Shown here one piece after another: positions 35,107 to 43,883 of a stretch of DNA of 56,238 bases. The DNA lies in NCBI GenBank assembly GCA_021295815.1, contig JAGWBQ010000018.1:1-56238 (forward strand), read 5' to 3'. The DNA comes from Gemmatimonadota bacterium (lineage in GTDB: Bacteria; Gemmatimonadota; Gemmatimonadetes; Longimicrobiales; Gaopeijiaceae). The position numbers and the translations under genes are program-made. The notes beneath the pieces are model-generated. The model searched no databases. It was not told where the DNA came from and saw only the letters and a program-made list of their open reading frames with translations. How positions within the stretch are numbered: position 1 is the first letter of the stretch; each line of letters begins with the position of its first letter.

Positions 35107-35188
35107 TGCCGGGGGCGGGACTCGAACCCGCATGCCTTGCGGCGGAGGATTTTAAGTCCTCTGTGTCTACCGATTCCACCACCCCGGC
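35107..35188 (-). tRNA. tRNA-Leu(UAA)
   Basis: Minus strand, 82 nt. The acceptor strand GCCGGGG pairs with CCCCGGC, followed by discriminator A; the anticodon arm GAGGA-CTTAAAA-TCCTC gives anticodon UAA; the variable arm is long (GCC-GCAA-GGC); the T arm is GCGGG-TTCGAGT-CCCGC. CCA is not encoded, so it must be added after transcription. Confidence 0.97.
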
Positions 35189-35223
35189 GGTCGCGAGGTC
35201 GTCAGCTCTCATTCTGGGGTGCG

Positions 35224-35631
35224 TCAACCCCGCCTTCGAACCCGGGCGACACACTCTATTTCGACGTCGCAGAACTTCGGAAGCGCCGCCGCCTGGACGG
35301 CTGCCCGCGCCGGACGGTGGTCGCCGAAGTGGCGCGCATAGACGTCGTTCATCTCGGCGAAGGTGTTCATGTCCGAGAGAAAGACCGTGGTCTTGACCAC
35401 TCCCTGGAGGGACGAACCGGCCGCTCGCAGGACTTCCGCGAGGTTGCGGAGCGCCCGGTCGGTCTGTTCGGCCACCGAGCCTTTCCCCAGCTCTCCGGTA
35501 GCCGGGTCGATCGGGATCTGGCCGGAGCAGAAGACCCAGCCGTCCGCGACGATGGCCTGCGAGTAGGGTCCGATGGCCCCCGGGGCCTTCTCGGTGCTGA
35601 CCGGAACCAGGCCGTCGGGATGGTCAGGCAT
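35224..35631 (-). CDS. ridA: RidA family enamine/imine deaminase
   Basis: Hydrolyses reactive enamine/imine intermediates produced by PLP enzymes. The 135 residues show APGAIGPYSQAIVADGWVFCSGQIPIDPATGEL near the N-terminus, VVKTTVFLSDMNTFAEMNDVYARHF in the middle and the signature RAAVQAAALPKFCDVEIECVA at the end, with the conserved Arg and Glu of the active site. The length is normal. The ATG at 35631 lies inside the last codons of the TlpA-like gene (8-nt overlap). Confidence 0.96.
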   Translation of the reverse strand: MPDHPDGLVPVSTEKAPGAIGPYSQAIVADGWVFCSGQIPIDPATGELGKGSVAEQTDRALRNLAEVLRAAGSSLQGVVKTTVFLSDMNTFAEMNDVYARHFGDHRPARAAVQAAALPKFCDVEIECVARVRRRG

Positions 35632-36151
35632 CGCCCAAGGCCTCCTCTATCGCGTCGATGAATCCGTCGGTCGTCTCGTCCACCGGTCCGTAACGGAGCC
35701 AGCGAAGCACGCCCTCGCGATCTATCAGGAACGTTGCCGGCAGACCGGGTGCGTGGTAGATGCGGTCGCCGCGGAGCTGGGTGTCGTGGAGGATCGTGTA
35801 GGTCACCCCGTACTCATCGGTGAACTGAGCGATCTGATCGGCGGCGTCGCTCGTCTCCTGGGAGACGCCGACCACGCGAAAACCTCTTTCCCGATAGCGC
35901 TCGTAGATGCTCTGCAGGAAAGGCGTCTCGTGACGACAGGGAGCGCACCAGGTCGCCCACAGGTTCAGGAGAACCACCTCGCCTTCGAGGTCGGAGAGAG
36001 CCAGGGTGTCGCCGGCGAGGTTCGCGGCGGCGTAATCCGGCGCCGGCCGGTCGATCGCGAAGGTCCGGTCCTCGGGTACGCACCCGCCTGCGAGCGCGAG
36101 CGCTCCGACCGCGACGGTCGTAAGACACGCTCGTGACCTGTTTCTGTTCAT
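35624..36151 (-). CDS. TlpA/ResA-like thiol-disulfide lipoprotein
   Basis: Envelope thioredoxin-fold protein of 175 residues. The lipobox ALAGGC (Cys24) anchors it to a membrane. The redox motif WCAPC (Cys69, Cys72) sits in LLNLWATWCAPCRHETPFLQ, and the cis-Pro region is APGLPATFLIDREG. It fits the AhpC/TSA-like ResA group, which reduces cytochrome c or other periplasmic thiols. GGAGA is just before the ATG. The gene upstream encodes a BNR lipoprotein with a CxCC motif, a possible redox or metal partner (inference). Confidence 0.92.
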   Translation of the reverse strand: MNRNRSRACLTTVAVGALALAGGCVPEDRTFAIDRPAPDYAAANLAGDTLALSDLEGEVVLLNLWATWCAPCRHETPFLQSIYERYRERGFRVVGVSQETSDAADQIAQFTDEYGVTYTILHDTQLRGDRIYHAPGLPATFLIDREGVLRWLRYGPVDETTDGFIDAIEEALGDA

Positions 36152-36200
36152 GTATCTCCAAGTTTGTCGCCGGTTTCCCGTATCGTCCGGACCGGAATCC

Positions 36201-37520
36201 TCAGCGGAGTGATTTTGCCTCTACCCTGGCGATGCGCACCGAGTTCGACGGCTCCGTCTCCGTCCAGGCGACGAGCACGCGCCCGGGCGCTTCGAGAGCC
36301 GCGCGCGGGAATCCGGCGGCCCTGCCTGCGGCTGTCTTGCCGACGGTGGCGGAGGAGCCGGCGCGGCCGTCCCCGTCAATCGGAAGGGCGACGAGGTCCG
36401 CGCCGCCGCCGTCCGTTCGTTCCAACCAGAACGCCAGGAACGAACCGTCGCCCATGCCCACCAGCTCGACCCGACCGATCGGGTCTCCGCGGTCGAGGGC
36501 GAGCGGCGCACTGAAACTAGCGCCGGAATCGGTCGAGACGGCCGCCTTGACCTGCGGCCTGCCGTCCGCACCGGTGAACCAGAGCACCGCCAGCCGCTCT
36601 CCGCTGACCGCGAGTGCGGGGCCGTTGACCGGACAGCCCTCGAAATGCCAGCCGTCCCGGTGCACCGGCATCGGCTCGCTCCAGCGATCGTCAACCCTCC
36701 TTACTATGCGTATGTCTCGGATCTCGTCCGGGCTGCGGTCGCGGTAGACCACCGCCGGACCGTCGGACGTGGCGGCCATGTCGGTCTGACAGCACTCGCA
36801 GGTCCTCCCGTCGAGAAGGACTTCCGGTCCCGCCGAGAGCTGTCCGTCGAGGAAAGCGACCTCCCGGTAGCGGATGGTCATCTCGCGTTCCGACTCGGCA
36901 TCGGCGTCCGGAGCCATTTTGCGACCGTCGAGCCATACGAAGGCGGCTCCGGACCCGGCGTCGCTCGACGCACCGTCTCCTATCCCGATGGAGCTCACGA
37001 ACCCGTGCTCCACGGGCGAGCCGTCGTCATGGAGGGAGATCGGCTGGGACCAAGTCGCCCCACCGTCCTCCGAGCTCACCAGGCGGACACCGTAGTCGTA
37101 TCCGCCGGCCGCGCCTCTCTCCAACCAGTGCGTCCAAAGCCTGCCGCGCGCATCCTCCACGACCACCGGGAAGTCGGCCCAGTTGACGAAGTAGTTGTCG
37201 GAGCGACCCGCTTCGCGTACCGGACTCCAGGTGCCGTCGGCCGTCGCTCCATCGGCCGGGGCACCCTCGGGGATCCGCTGCGCGAGCAGGAGGCGGTGGT
37301 CGTTTCCGTCGGCTTCGAGCCAGCTCATCCAGACCCCGTCCCGACCCGGCGACAGGAAAGGAGCCACGCTTCCGGCTCCCGCCGGCGACGCCAGAACCGT
37401 AACCCGTAGCTCTACGGGCCAGCCGGATTCGCAGGCCGGTGTCGCCAGAACGAGGCAGCCGGCGAGAACGGCCCTTCCCCGCCGCTTGCGTGAATGGGGC
37501 TTCCTCTCCGGCTCTTTCAT
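36201..37520 (-). CDS. BNR-repeat (sialidase-like propeller) lipoprotein
   Basis: The 439 residues have an N-terminal lipobox (LVLATPAC) and then propeller repeats with Asp boxes: SSEDGGATWSQP and STDSGASFSAP. A cysteine cluster CECCQTDMA sits about residue 250, with GCPVNGPAL later. Sialidase catalytic residues were not identified, so an enzymatic activity is not claimed. It is 49 bp upstream of the TlpA-like gene on the same strand. Copper- or heme-related electron transfer would fit the cysteine cluster, but this is speculation. Confidence 0.8.
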   Translation of the reverse strand: MKEPERKPHSRKRRGRAVLAGCLVLATPACESGWPVELRVTVLASPAGAGSVAPFLSPGRDGVWMSWLEADGNDHRLLLAQRIPEGAPADGATADGTWSPVREAGRSDNYFVNWADFPVVVEDARGRLWTHWLERGAAGGYDYGVRLVSSEDGGATWSQPISLHDDGSPVEHGFVSSIGIGDGASSDAGSGAAFVWLDGRKMAPDADAESEREMTIRYREVAFLDGQLSAGPEVLLDGRTCECCQTDMAATSDGPAVVYRDRSPDEIRDIRIVRRVDDRWSEPMPVHRDGWHFEGCPVNGPALAVSGERLAVLWFTGADGRPQVKAAVSTDSGASFSAPLALDRGDPIGRVELVGMGDGSFLAFWLERTDGGGADLVALPIDGDGRAGSSATVGKTAAGRAAGFPRAALEAPGRVLVAWTETEPSNSVRIARVEAKSLR

Positions 37521-37754
37521 CTGAAGCGACCTTGGCGGTAAGGGAATGCGCTCTCGCGGCGTACCGACAGAAAGCTAATCCAGGATCCGTTCCATTGGAA
37601 CCATGCGCCCCGCTCAGGTTTCCAATGCTGTGACGGCGCTCGCACAGGGCCCCGGGCGGCACCGTTCCGTCACGGTCCCGAAGGTCAGTCGTGCAAGCTG
37701 CGACGCTAGCTTCGTCTCACGGGTGCGGGAGTGCACACGAACCGGAGAACACAC

Positions 37755-40700
37755 ATGCTGGTATCTCGCAGGAACCGCGGAGTCGGACGCGGAGCGGCTG
37801 TCGCCCTCGGATTTCTCACCCTGGCGGCGTTCGCACCGAGCGCAGCGGCGCAGGAGTACTTCGGCCGGAACAAGGTCCAGTTCGACAATTTCGAATTCGA
37901 GATCCTGCCGACCGACCACTTCGACGTCTACTTCTACGGCGAGGAGCGGGAGGCGGTTCGGGACGCGTCGCGCATGGCCGAGCGCTGGTACGAGAGGTTC
38001 GCCCGGGCCTTCCAGCACGAGTTCGAGGCGAAGAAGCCCCTCATCTTCTATGCCGACCATCCGGATTTCCAGCAGACCAACACGCTGAGCGGATTCATCG
38101 GCGAGGGCACGGGCGGCGTGACCGAGTCGCTGAAGAATCGGGTCATCATGCCGCTCGCCGGATCCTACTGGGACACCGATCACGTGCTCGGCCACGAGAT
38201 CGTGCACGCCTTCCAGTACAACATCGCCCAGTCTCGACGCGGGACCACGGGCATGCGCGGTCTCTCGGCCCTCCCGCTGTGGCTGGTCGAAGGCATGGCC
38301 GAGTACCTGTCGGTCGGCAGGGACGACCCGCTCACCGCCATGTGGATCCGGGACGCCATCCGTCGAGACGACCTCCCCACCATCGAGCAGATGACCAAGG
38401 AATCGCGCTTCTTCCCCTACCGATTCGGACAAGGGCTCTGGGCCTATATCGGCGGAACGTACGGGGACGACGCGGTGATCCAGGTTTTCAGACGCGCCCT
38501 CTCGATAGGTTTCCACAACGCCCTTCCCCAGGTCCTGGGTATCGATGCCGAAGATCTCTCCGAGCAGTGGAAGCAGCGGGTGGCTCTCGAATACATGCCG
38601 CTCATGGCCGGCAGGGAAGCGCCGGGAGACCACGGACGCGTCCTTCTGGCTCCCAGCACCGGATCGGGAACCACCAACATCTCCCCCTCCATCTCTCCCG
38701 ACGGCCGCTACGTCGCTTTCCTTTCCGAGAAGGACCTCTTTTCGGTGGACCTCTACCTCGCCGACGTCGAGACCGGCAGGATCATGCACAAGCTGTCGAG
38801 CGCGGCATCGAATCCGCACGTTGACGCGCTTCGCTACATCGACTCGTCCGGGAGCTGGTCGCCCGACTCCAGGCTCTTCGCCTTCGTGGTCACCGCCGCC
38901 GGAAGGAACGAACTTTCGATCGTGCGCGCCTCGGACGGTCGCCCTGAAGGGAACTACGCCTTCGACGACCTGGGAGCCATCGCCAACCCCGCGTGGTCGC
39001 CGGACGGTTCGCGCATCGCCTTCACGGGAACGAAGGGCGGCATCACCGACCTCTACGTCTACCATCTCGAAGAAGACCGTCTGGTACAACTGACCGACGA
39101 CAAGTTCGCGGACCTCCAGCCCGCGTGGTCGCCGGACGGTTCGCGCATCGCCTTCGCCAGCGACCGCGGTTCGGAGACCAATTTCGACCGGCTCACCTTC
39201 AGTTCGTTCCAATTGAACGAGATCGACGTGAGCACGGGGCGGGTCTCGCATCTTCCCATATTCGGCAACGTAAAGCACATCAACCCGGTGTACGCGGCCG
39301 ACGGCGCCAGCCTCTTCTTCATATCCGACCAGGACGGTTTCAGCGACATCTACCGCATTCACCTGAGCTCGGGAGAGCTCCAGCGGGTCACCAACACCAT
39401 GACGGGCGTGAGCGGTCACACCTATCTGGCCCCGGCGATGAGCGTGTCGGCCACCGACCAGATCGCCTACACACTCTTCAACGAGCTCGAATTCCACGTC
39501 TACACCGCCCCTGTCACGGGACAGGAGCCGGTCGTGACCGTCGTGGAGCGTCCGCAGGATCAGTTGGGCCGGCGGCTGGTGCCGAGCGAGCCCGACCGCT
39601 TCAGCCGGGTCGCCACCTACCTCACCGACGCCGAGACCGGCCTGATTCCCGCCGCGACCTTCGAGGCCGAACCGGAGGCCTACCACTCCGGTCTCTCTCT
39701 CGACTACGTGGGCCAGCCGACCTTGGGAGTCGGTACCGACAACTTCGGCAACTACGTCGGCGGCGGCGCGTCGGCGTACTTCAGCGACATGCTCGGCAAT
39801 CGCGTGCTGGGTGTGGCGGCTCAGGCCCAGGGAAGCTTCAAGGACATCGGCGGACAGGTCTTCTATTCCGACCTCTCCCGACGATGGAACTGGGCGGCCC
39901 TGGTCGGCCACCAGCCCATCCTCTATCCCTTCTGGTCTTACGGACAGGAGCAGAACGGCGAGTACTACACCGCCCTCCAGAAATACCGCATCTACGTCTC
40001 TCAGGCAGTGGGCCAGATGTCCTACCCCTTCTCGTCTTCGCAGCGGCTGGAGTTTTCGGCCGGACCGGTGCGCTACGACTACAACATCGAAGTCGACAAG
40101 TACTACCAGAACGCCTTCGGGCAGGTATACGACTTCAGGCGGATCGAGCTCGACGCTCCCGATCCTCTCACCATGATCAGAGCCTCGGGGGCGTTCGTGG
40201 GAGACGACGCCTTCTTCGGCTTCGTCTCACCCATTCGGGGCGGTCGCTACCGGCTTCAGTACGAACAGACGACGGGACAGGTCAACTTCTCGACGGTCAT
40301 CGGCGACTGGAGACGCTACTTCGCGCCTGACCGCAACCTCACGGTGGGCGTCCGGCTGCTTCACTACGGTCGCTACGGCCTCACTGCGGACGAACAGGCC
40401 GAGGACCAGTTCGGTCTGCTCAGACCTCTCTTCCTCGGCTACGAGACCTTCACCAGAGGCTACTCCTACGGGAGCTTCTCCGGCAGCGAATGCTTCGCCG
40501 ACCAGCCGGGGGTCGGAGATACGGGTGCGTGTCCCGTGTTCGACCGGCTTTGGGGTCAGCAGATCGCGGTGGGCAGCCTCGAGCTGCGTGTGCCGCTCGT
40601 CGGAGTGGAGCAGTACGGCATCATCAACTTCCCGTTCGTTCCCACTGAGCTCGTGCTCTTCGCCGACGCGGGAGCCGCGTGGAACCAGGGCTCGACCTGC

Positions 40701-40895
40701 ACCGTCGACGACTGCGACGACCTGGTGCTCGCCTGGGACAGAACGGGGAACCGGCGCGTGCCGGTGCTCTCGACCGGCGTCTCGGCGCGCATGAACGTCC
40801 TCGGCTTCATGATCCTGGAGACCTACTTCGCGTATCCGTGGCAGCGGCCCGAGAAGGGCTGGCACTGGGGATTCCAGATGGCCCCGGGTTGGTAG
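37755..40895 (+). CDS. Gluzincin metallopeptidase-like / TolB-type propeller / outer-membrane barrel protein
   Basis: The 1046 residues from ATG 37755 (GGAG upstream) contain three parts. First, a signal peptide and a gluzincin-like domain with HEIVH (residues 147-151) and the third ligand in EGMAEYL (Glu183). Second, a propeller of TolB/WD40-like blades (about 280-600), with the duplicated phrase AWSPDGSRIAF twice. Third, a C-terminal barrel-like region (about 640-1046), with many aromatic strands and a bacterial surface antigen-like pattern, ending HWGFQMAPGW. The upstream 234-bp gap (37521-37754) holds no other gene. It probably sits in the outer membrane; the substrate is unknown. Confidence 0.85.
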   Translation: MLVSRRNRGVGRGAAVALGFLTLAAFAPSAAAQEYFGRNKVQFDNFEFEILPTDHFDVYFYGEEREAVRDASRMAERWYERFARAFQHEFEAKKPLIFYADHPDFQQTNTLSGFIGEGTGGVTESLKNRVIMPLAGSYWDTDHVLGHEIVHAFQYNIAQSRRGTTGMRGLSALPLWLVEGMAEYLSVGRDDPLTAMWIRDAIRRDDLPTIEQMTKESRFFPYRFGQGLWAYIGGTYGDDAVIQVFRRALSIGFHNALPQVLGIDAEDLSEQWKQRVALEYMPLMAGREAPGDHGRVLLAPSTGSGTTNISPSISPDGRYVAFLSEKDLFSVDLYLADVETGRIMHKLSSAASNPHVDALRYIDSSGSWSPDSRLFAFVVTAAGRNELSIVRASDGRPEGNYAFDDLGAIANPAWSPDGSRIAFTGTKGGITDLYVYHLEEDRLVQLTDDKFADLQPAWSPDGSRIAFASDRGSETNFDRLTFSSFQLNEIDVSTGRVSHLPIFGNVKHINPVYAADGASLFFISDQDGFSDIYRIHLSSGELQRVTNTMTGVSGHTYLAPAMSVSATDQIAYTLFNELEFHVYTAPVTGQEPVVTVVERPQDQLGRRLVPSEPDRFSRVATYLTDAETGLIPAATFEAEPEAYHSGLSLDYVGQPTLGVGTDNFGNYVGGGASAYFSDMLGNRVLGVAAQAQGSFKDIGGQVFYSDLSRRWNWAALVGHQPILYPFWSYGQEQNGEYYTALQKYRIYVSQAVGQMSYPFSSSQRLEFSAGPVRYDYNIEVDKYYQNAFGQVYDFRRIELDAPDPLTMIRASGAFVGDDAFFGFVSPIRGGRYRLQYEQTTGQVNFSTVIGDWRRYFAPDRNLTVGVRLLHYGRYGLTADEQAEDQFGLLRPLFLGYETFTRGYSYGSFSGSECFADQPGVGDTGACPVFDRLWGQQIAVGSLELRVPLVGVEQYGIINFPFVPTELVLFADAGAAWNQGSTCTVDDCDDLVLAWDRTGNRRVPVLSTGVSARMNVLGFMILETYFAYPWQRPEKGWHWGFQMAPGW

Positions 40896-42058
40896 GGGGG
40901 TATCTCTCCCTGAGCCGGAGCGACCGGCGCGCAAGTCGTCGCATCCGGGGCGGTTCCCTCCCGGGATCGACAGTCGTTCTCCTTTACTCGGCATTGGCGG
41001 TTTCGTCGTTTGGCCCGCCCCAGGTGGCGGCCCAGGCGGTGCCCGAGCCTATCGCCGTGGCGCCATGCGAGGAGGCTTGCGGGATCACCCTGGATCTGGA
41101 GATGGAGTACGGCGACGATTCCGGACCGGGAATCCTCGACCTGGTCGGTTGGGTCAAGGGGTATCGAGATGTCTCGGGGCGGACATACATCGTCGGCGAG
41201 CCGATCGACAACGTGCTGGTGTTCGATCCGGACGGACAATTCCTTCGGCGAATCGGTAGCAGGGGCTCCGGCCCCGGTGAACTCAAGGGCGGTTCGTCGC
41301 TCGTGGTCACGGGCGACGGCGAGTTCTCGGTCCTCGACCGCGGACGCGGAGCGATCCTGAACTTTGACCACACCGGACGCCTTCGCAGCGAGGTCAGGAC
41401 GGTGGGATGGGTTCCAGAGGGAACGCGTACCTTTGCATGGGATGGACCCCGAGCGATACATGTGGCCGATCTGGGCACAACGCACGGGATCGGATTCCCC
41501 CTGCATCTTTTCAACGTCGAGACCGGCGAGCTCGAGCGCTCGTTCGGCTCGATGACGGGCGAACGCGAGTTGGGCGGCAGCCCCGGCCTTCATCCCATAG
41601 CCGTCCGCCCAGACCGCCGGATCTGGATGGTCGTGGGGTTCGAGAGGTATGAGATCGCCCTCTGGGACATGAATCGACCGCATCGGTTGCTTCGGCGCGA
41701 GGCGAGTTGGTTTCCCGAGCTGACTCGGGACGACCGGACGCACGGTGGAAAGCCACATCCCTTCATCTACGCCCTCGATCTGAACGAATCCGATTCGCTT
41801 CTTTGGGTTGCGGCAAGCGTCGCCGACGAGGAGTGGAGGGAGGCCGGCCTGTACGGCAGCGACTCCGACGGCTACTACGACGACATAGTCGAAGTCATCG
41901 ACCTGCGCACGCCCAGAGTCATCGCTAGCCAGCGCTTCGACCATAGCTACCACCTCGTCGAGGGGGGCCTTCTAGGCAGACTCGCGGTCACCGCGAACGG
42001 CTCGGTTCGATACCAGATTTTCAGGGCGCGCCTCGAGGCGGCCGACTCGGAGCGGTGA
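40889..42058 (+). CDS. Secreted six-bladed beta-propeller protein
   Basis: The 389 residues from TTG 40889 begin with basic residues (SDRRASRRIRGG) and a hydrophobic signal (STVVLLYSALAVSSFG). NHL/6-bladed-propeller repeats follow: NVLVFDPDGQFLRRIGSRGSGPGELKGGSSLVV and EFSVLDRGRGAILNFDHTGRLRSEV. The start is inferred: TTG overlaps the previous stop, and no better codon lies between it and the signal sequence. The gene probably shares a transcript with the metallopeptidase-like gene. A binding or scaffold role is likely; no catalytic motif was seen. Confidence 0.75.
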   Translation: MVGGYLSLSRSDRRASRRIRGGSLPGSTVVLLYSALAVSSFGPPQVAAQAVPEPIAVAPCEEACGITLDLEMEYGDDSGPGILDLVGWVKGYRDVSGRTYIVGEPIDNVLVFDPDGQFLRRIGSRGSGPGELKGGSSLVVTGDGEFSVLDRGRGAILNFDHTGRLRSEVRTVGWVPEGTRTFAWDGPRAIHVADLGTTHGIGFPLHLFNVETGELERSFGSMTGERELGGSPGLHPIAVRPDRRIWMVVGFERYEIALWDMNRPHRLLRREASWFPELTRDDRTHGGKPHPFIYALDLNESDSLLWVAASVADEEWREAGLYGSDSDGYYDDIVEVIDLRTPRVIASQRFDHSYHLVEGGLLGRLAVTANGSVRYQIFRARLEAADSER

Positions 42059-42285
42059 AAACCTTTTCGCGGAGCCGCTCGATCTTGTTAAACGCCTGGT
42101 CCAGGAACACGGAAGGGTTGGACGGAATTGCGAGCGGTCTTCGGGTACATGATCGGTCTTCTGGTGGCATGCCTGGAGAGATTTCCTGCTCCGACGCCGC
42201 ACCTGGTAGGGAGACGAGGGTCAGAAAGGAAGCTGCGGTAAAAACCGATCTTGAGCCATCTTTCCTCTCCTCAGGAACAACGTGG

Positions 42286-43239
42286 CTATCCCGTGCGCCG
42301 TCTCCGCGACCGTTCAGGTGTTTCCCACCATGTCCAGCCGCGGCTGATATGTCCGAAGTCGAAGCGGTCCGGGTGCAGGAATTCGGCCAGGATCTCGGCT
42401 GACTCCACCAGCCGCGGGCCGGGCCGGTTGAAGTACTGGTTTCCGTCGGTGAGGACCACGCGCCCCTCACGCACGGCGGAGAGCCGTCGCCATTCCGGCT
42501 GCGCGACGAGGGGCGCCATCTCCCGCGAGGAGCGCTCGATGTCGAAACCGCACGGCATGACCGCGATGACATCGGGATCGGTCTTGACAAGCCGCTCGAT
42601 GTCGACGTAGCCGGAGTGCTTCCCGGCTTCACCGAGCGGGTCCGTGCCGCCGGCAATTTCCACCAGTTCGGGCACCCAGTTCCCTGCCATCATCAACGGG
42701 TCCGTCCACTCGATGCAGGCGACGGTGGGGCGGGATCGGATGGCTCGCGTCCGGGTGTGAAGGTCGTCCAGCCGGCCCCGGAGCCGAGCCGCCAGGGCCT
42801 CACCGCGGGCCGGGACCCCGAGCGCGGAGGCGACGGAGCGGATATCCTTCCAGACATCACCGAGAGCCATCGGCTCCAGCGAGACGAGGACCGGGTTCGA
42901 GGTGACGAGTTCGCACACGGCGCGTTCGACGTCCTGCAGGCTGGCGGCGCATACCTCGCACTGTGTCTGGGTGACGATGACGGTCGGTGCGAGACGGTTG
43001 AGCAGGTCGGGATCGACGCGGTACACCGAGAGTCCATCGCCGACGAGCGACCGGACCTGGTCGTCGATCTCCCGGCTGCTTGCCTGCACCTGCACCTTGG
43101 ACGAGCAGCAGGAGGGGAGGCGCTCGACGCCGGGCGGGTAGTCGCATTCGTGGGACCGGCCCACGAGTTCGTCCTCGAAGCCGAGAGCGCACACGATCTC
43201 GGTTGCGCTGGCGATGAGCGAGACGACGCGGTGCGTCAT
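42286..43239 (-). CDS. Cobalamin-binding protein, BtuF-like
   Basis: The 317 residues follow the helical-backbone periplasmic-binding fold of BtuF: RVVSLIASATEIVCALGFEDELVGRSHECDYPP, IVTQTQCEVCAASLQDVE, RPTVACIEWTDPLMMAGNWVPELVEIAGG and VDIERLVKTDPDVIAVMPCG. No signal peptide is visible, so the protein may be cytoplasmic, or a different export route is used. AAGGAAG precedes the ATG within the end of the upstream membrane-protein gene. No BtuC/BtuD genes are in view. The cobalamin link fits the methylmalonyl-CoA mutase elsewhere in the window. Confidence 0.88.
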   Translation of the reverse strand: MTHRVVSLIASATEIVCALGFEDELVGRSHECDYPPGVERLPSCCSSKVQVQASSREIDDQVRSLVGDGLSVYRVDPDLLNRLAPTVIVTQTQCEVCAASLQDVERAVCELVTSNPVLVSLEPMALGDVWKDIRSVASALGVPARGEALAARLRGRLDDLHTRTRAIRSRPTVACIEWTDPLMMAGNWVPELVEIAGGTDPLGEAGKHSGYVDIERLVKTDPDVIAVMPCGFDIERSSREMAPLVAQPEWRRLSAVREGRVVLTDGNQYFNRPGPRLVESAEILAEFLHPDRFDFGHISRGWTWWETPERSRRRRTG

Positions 43240-43252
43240 CGCAATGCTTCCT

Positions 43253-43858
43253 TTACGTGTGGCTGGCGGCGAAGCCGTACTGCGGGGCGGACGTCGGCCT
43301 TGTGAGCGTGACTCGACTGAACAGGACCGGCAGGAAGACCGCCATGCTGACCAGCGTGTTCCGCAGATACGGAATCGCCATCACGTAGCACTCGACCAGG
43401 CCGGCGAAGTTGAGCGGATATATCGCGCCGCCGCCGAACGCCCACACGCCGAAGTTGCTGAGCACGAAGAACCCGAGCGACGCCCCGAGTCCTGCGCCGG
43501 CGACGCGTTTCCACGACCGCTCGCGCCGGAGGGCGAAGCCGATGAACGCCACGAGGGCGAACGAAAGATAGATCACCGGCTGGTGCGCGTAGAACGCCCA
43601 GTCGGAGCGTCCGGTGAGCGCCCAGATACCCAGGTCGCCCAGCAGCCAGGCCGCGAACGGGACCAGGTACGCCATCCGGGCTCGCGCGAAAATGGCGCCG
43701 CCGAACAGGCAGATCGGCAGGAACGGCGATAAGTTCCAGGGATAGGTCGTGCTGCCGGGTTCGAGCGCCATTCCGAACTGCGCCAGCACATAAGGAATCA
43801 GCCGTGCCGCGACGCTCACGGCGAGCAGTGCGAGGATGACGAAGAGCCGAGGTTTCAC
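43253..43858 (-). CDS. Small integral membrane protein, DUF6580-like, possible transporter subunit
   Basis: The 201 residues contain five or six hydrophobic segments (RLFVILALLAVSVAARLIPYVLA, FLPICLFGGAIFA, YLVPFAAWLLGDLGIWAL, ASLGFFVLSNFGVWAFGGG, NTLVSMAVFLPVLF). The pattern, including SNFGVWAFGGGAIYPLNFAGL, resembles the DUF6580 putative transport family and, loosely, the S component of ECF vitamin transporters. The start is GTG at 43858, with GGAAGG eight bases upstream. It is cotranscribed with the BtuF-like gene, so vitamin B12 or a precursor is a reasonable guess for its substrate. The family assignment is from memory of the sequence pattern. Confidence 0.75.
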   Translation of the reverse strand: MKPRLFVILALLAVSVAARLIPYVLAQFGMALEPGSTTYPWNLSPFLPICLFGGAIFARARMAYLVPFAAWLLGDLGIWALTGRSDWAFYAHQPVIYLSFALVAFIGFALRRERSWKRVAGAGLGASLGFFVLSNFGVWAFGGGAIYPLNFAGLVECYVMAIPYLRNTLVSMAVFLPVLFSRVTLTRPTSAPQYGFAASHT

Positions 43859-43883
43859 GTCGCAACCTTCCGTGTTCATGGTT

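Noticed and set aside
35228-35250. A second T-arm-like sequence near the end of ridA
   Set aside because: GGGTTCGAA here is coding sequence of the RidA C-terminus; no other tRNA elements surround it.
42059-42402. A 115-residue plus-strand frame at 42055-42402
   Set aside because: It overlaps the end of the BtuF-like gene on the other strand, has no ribosome-binding site, and its composition does not look like a protein.
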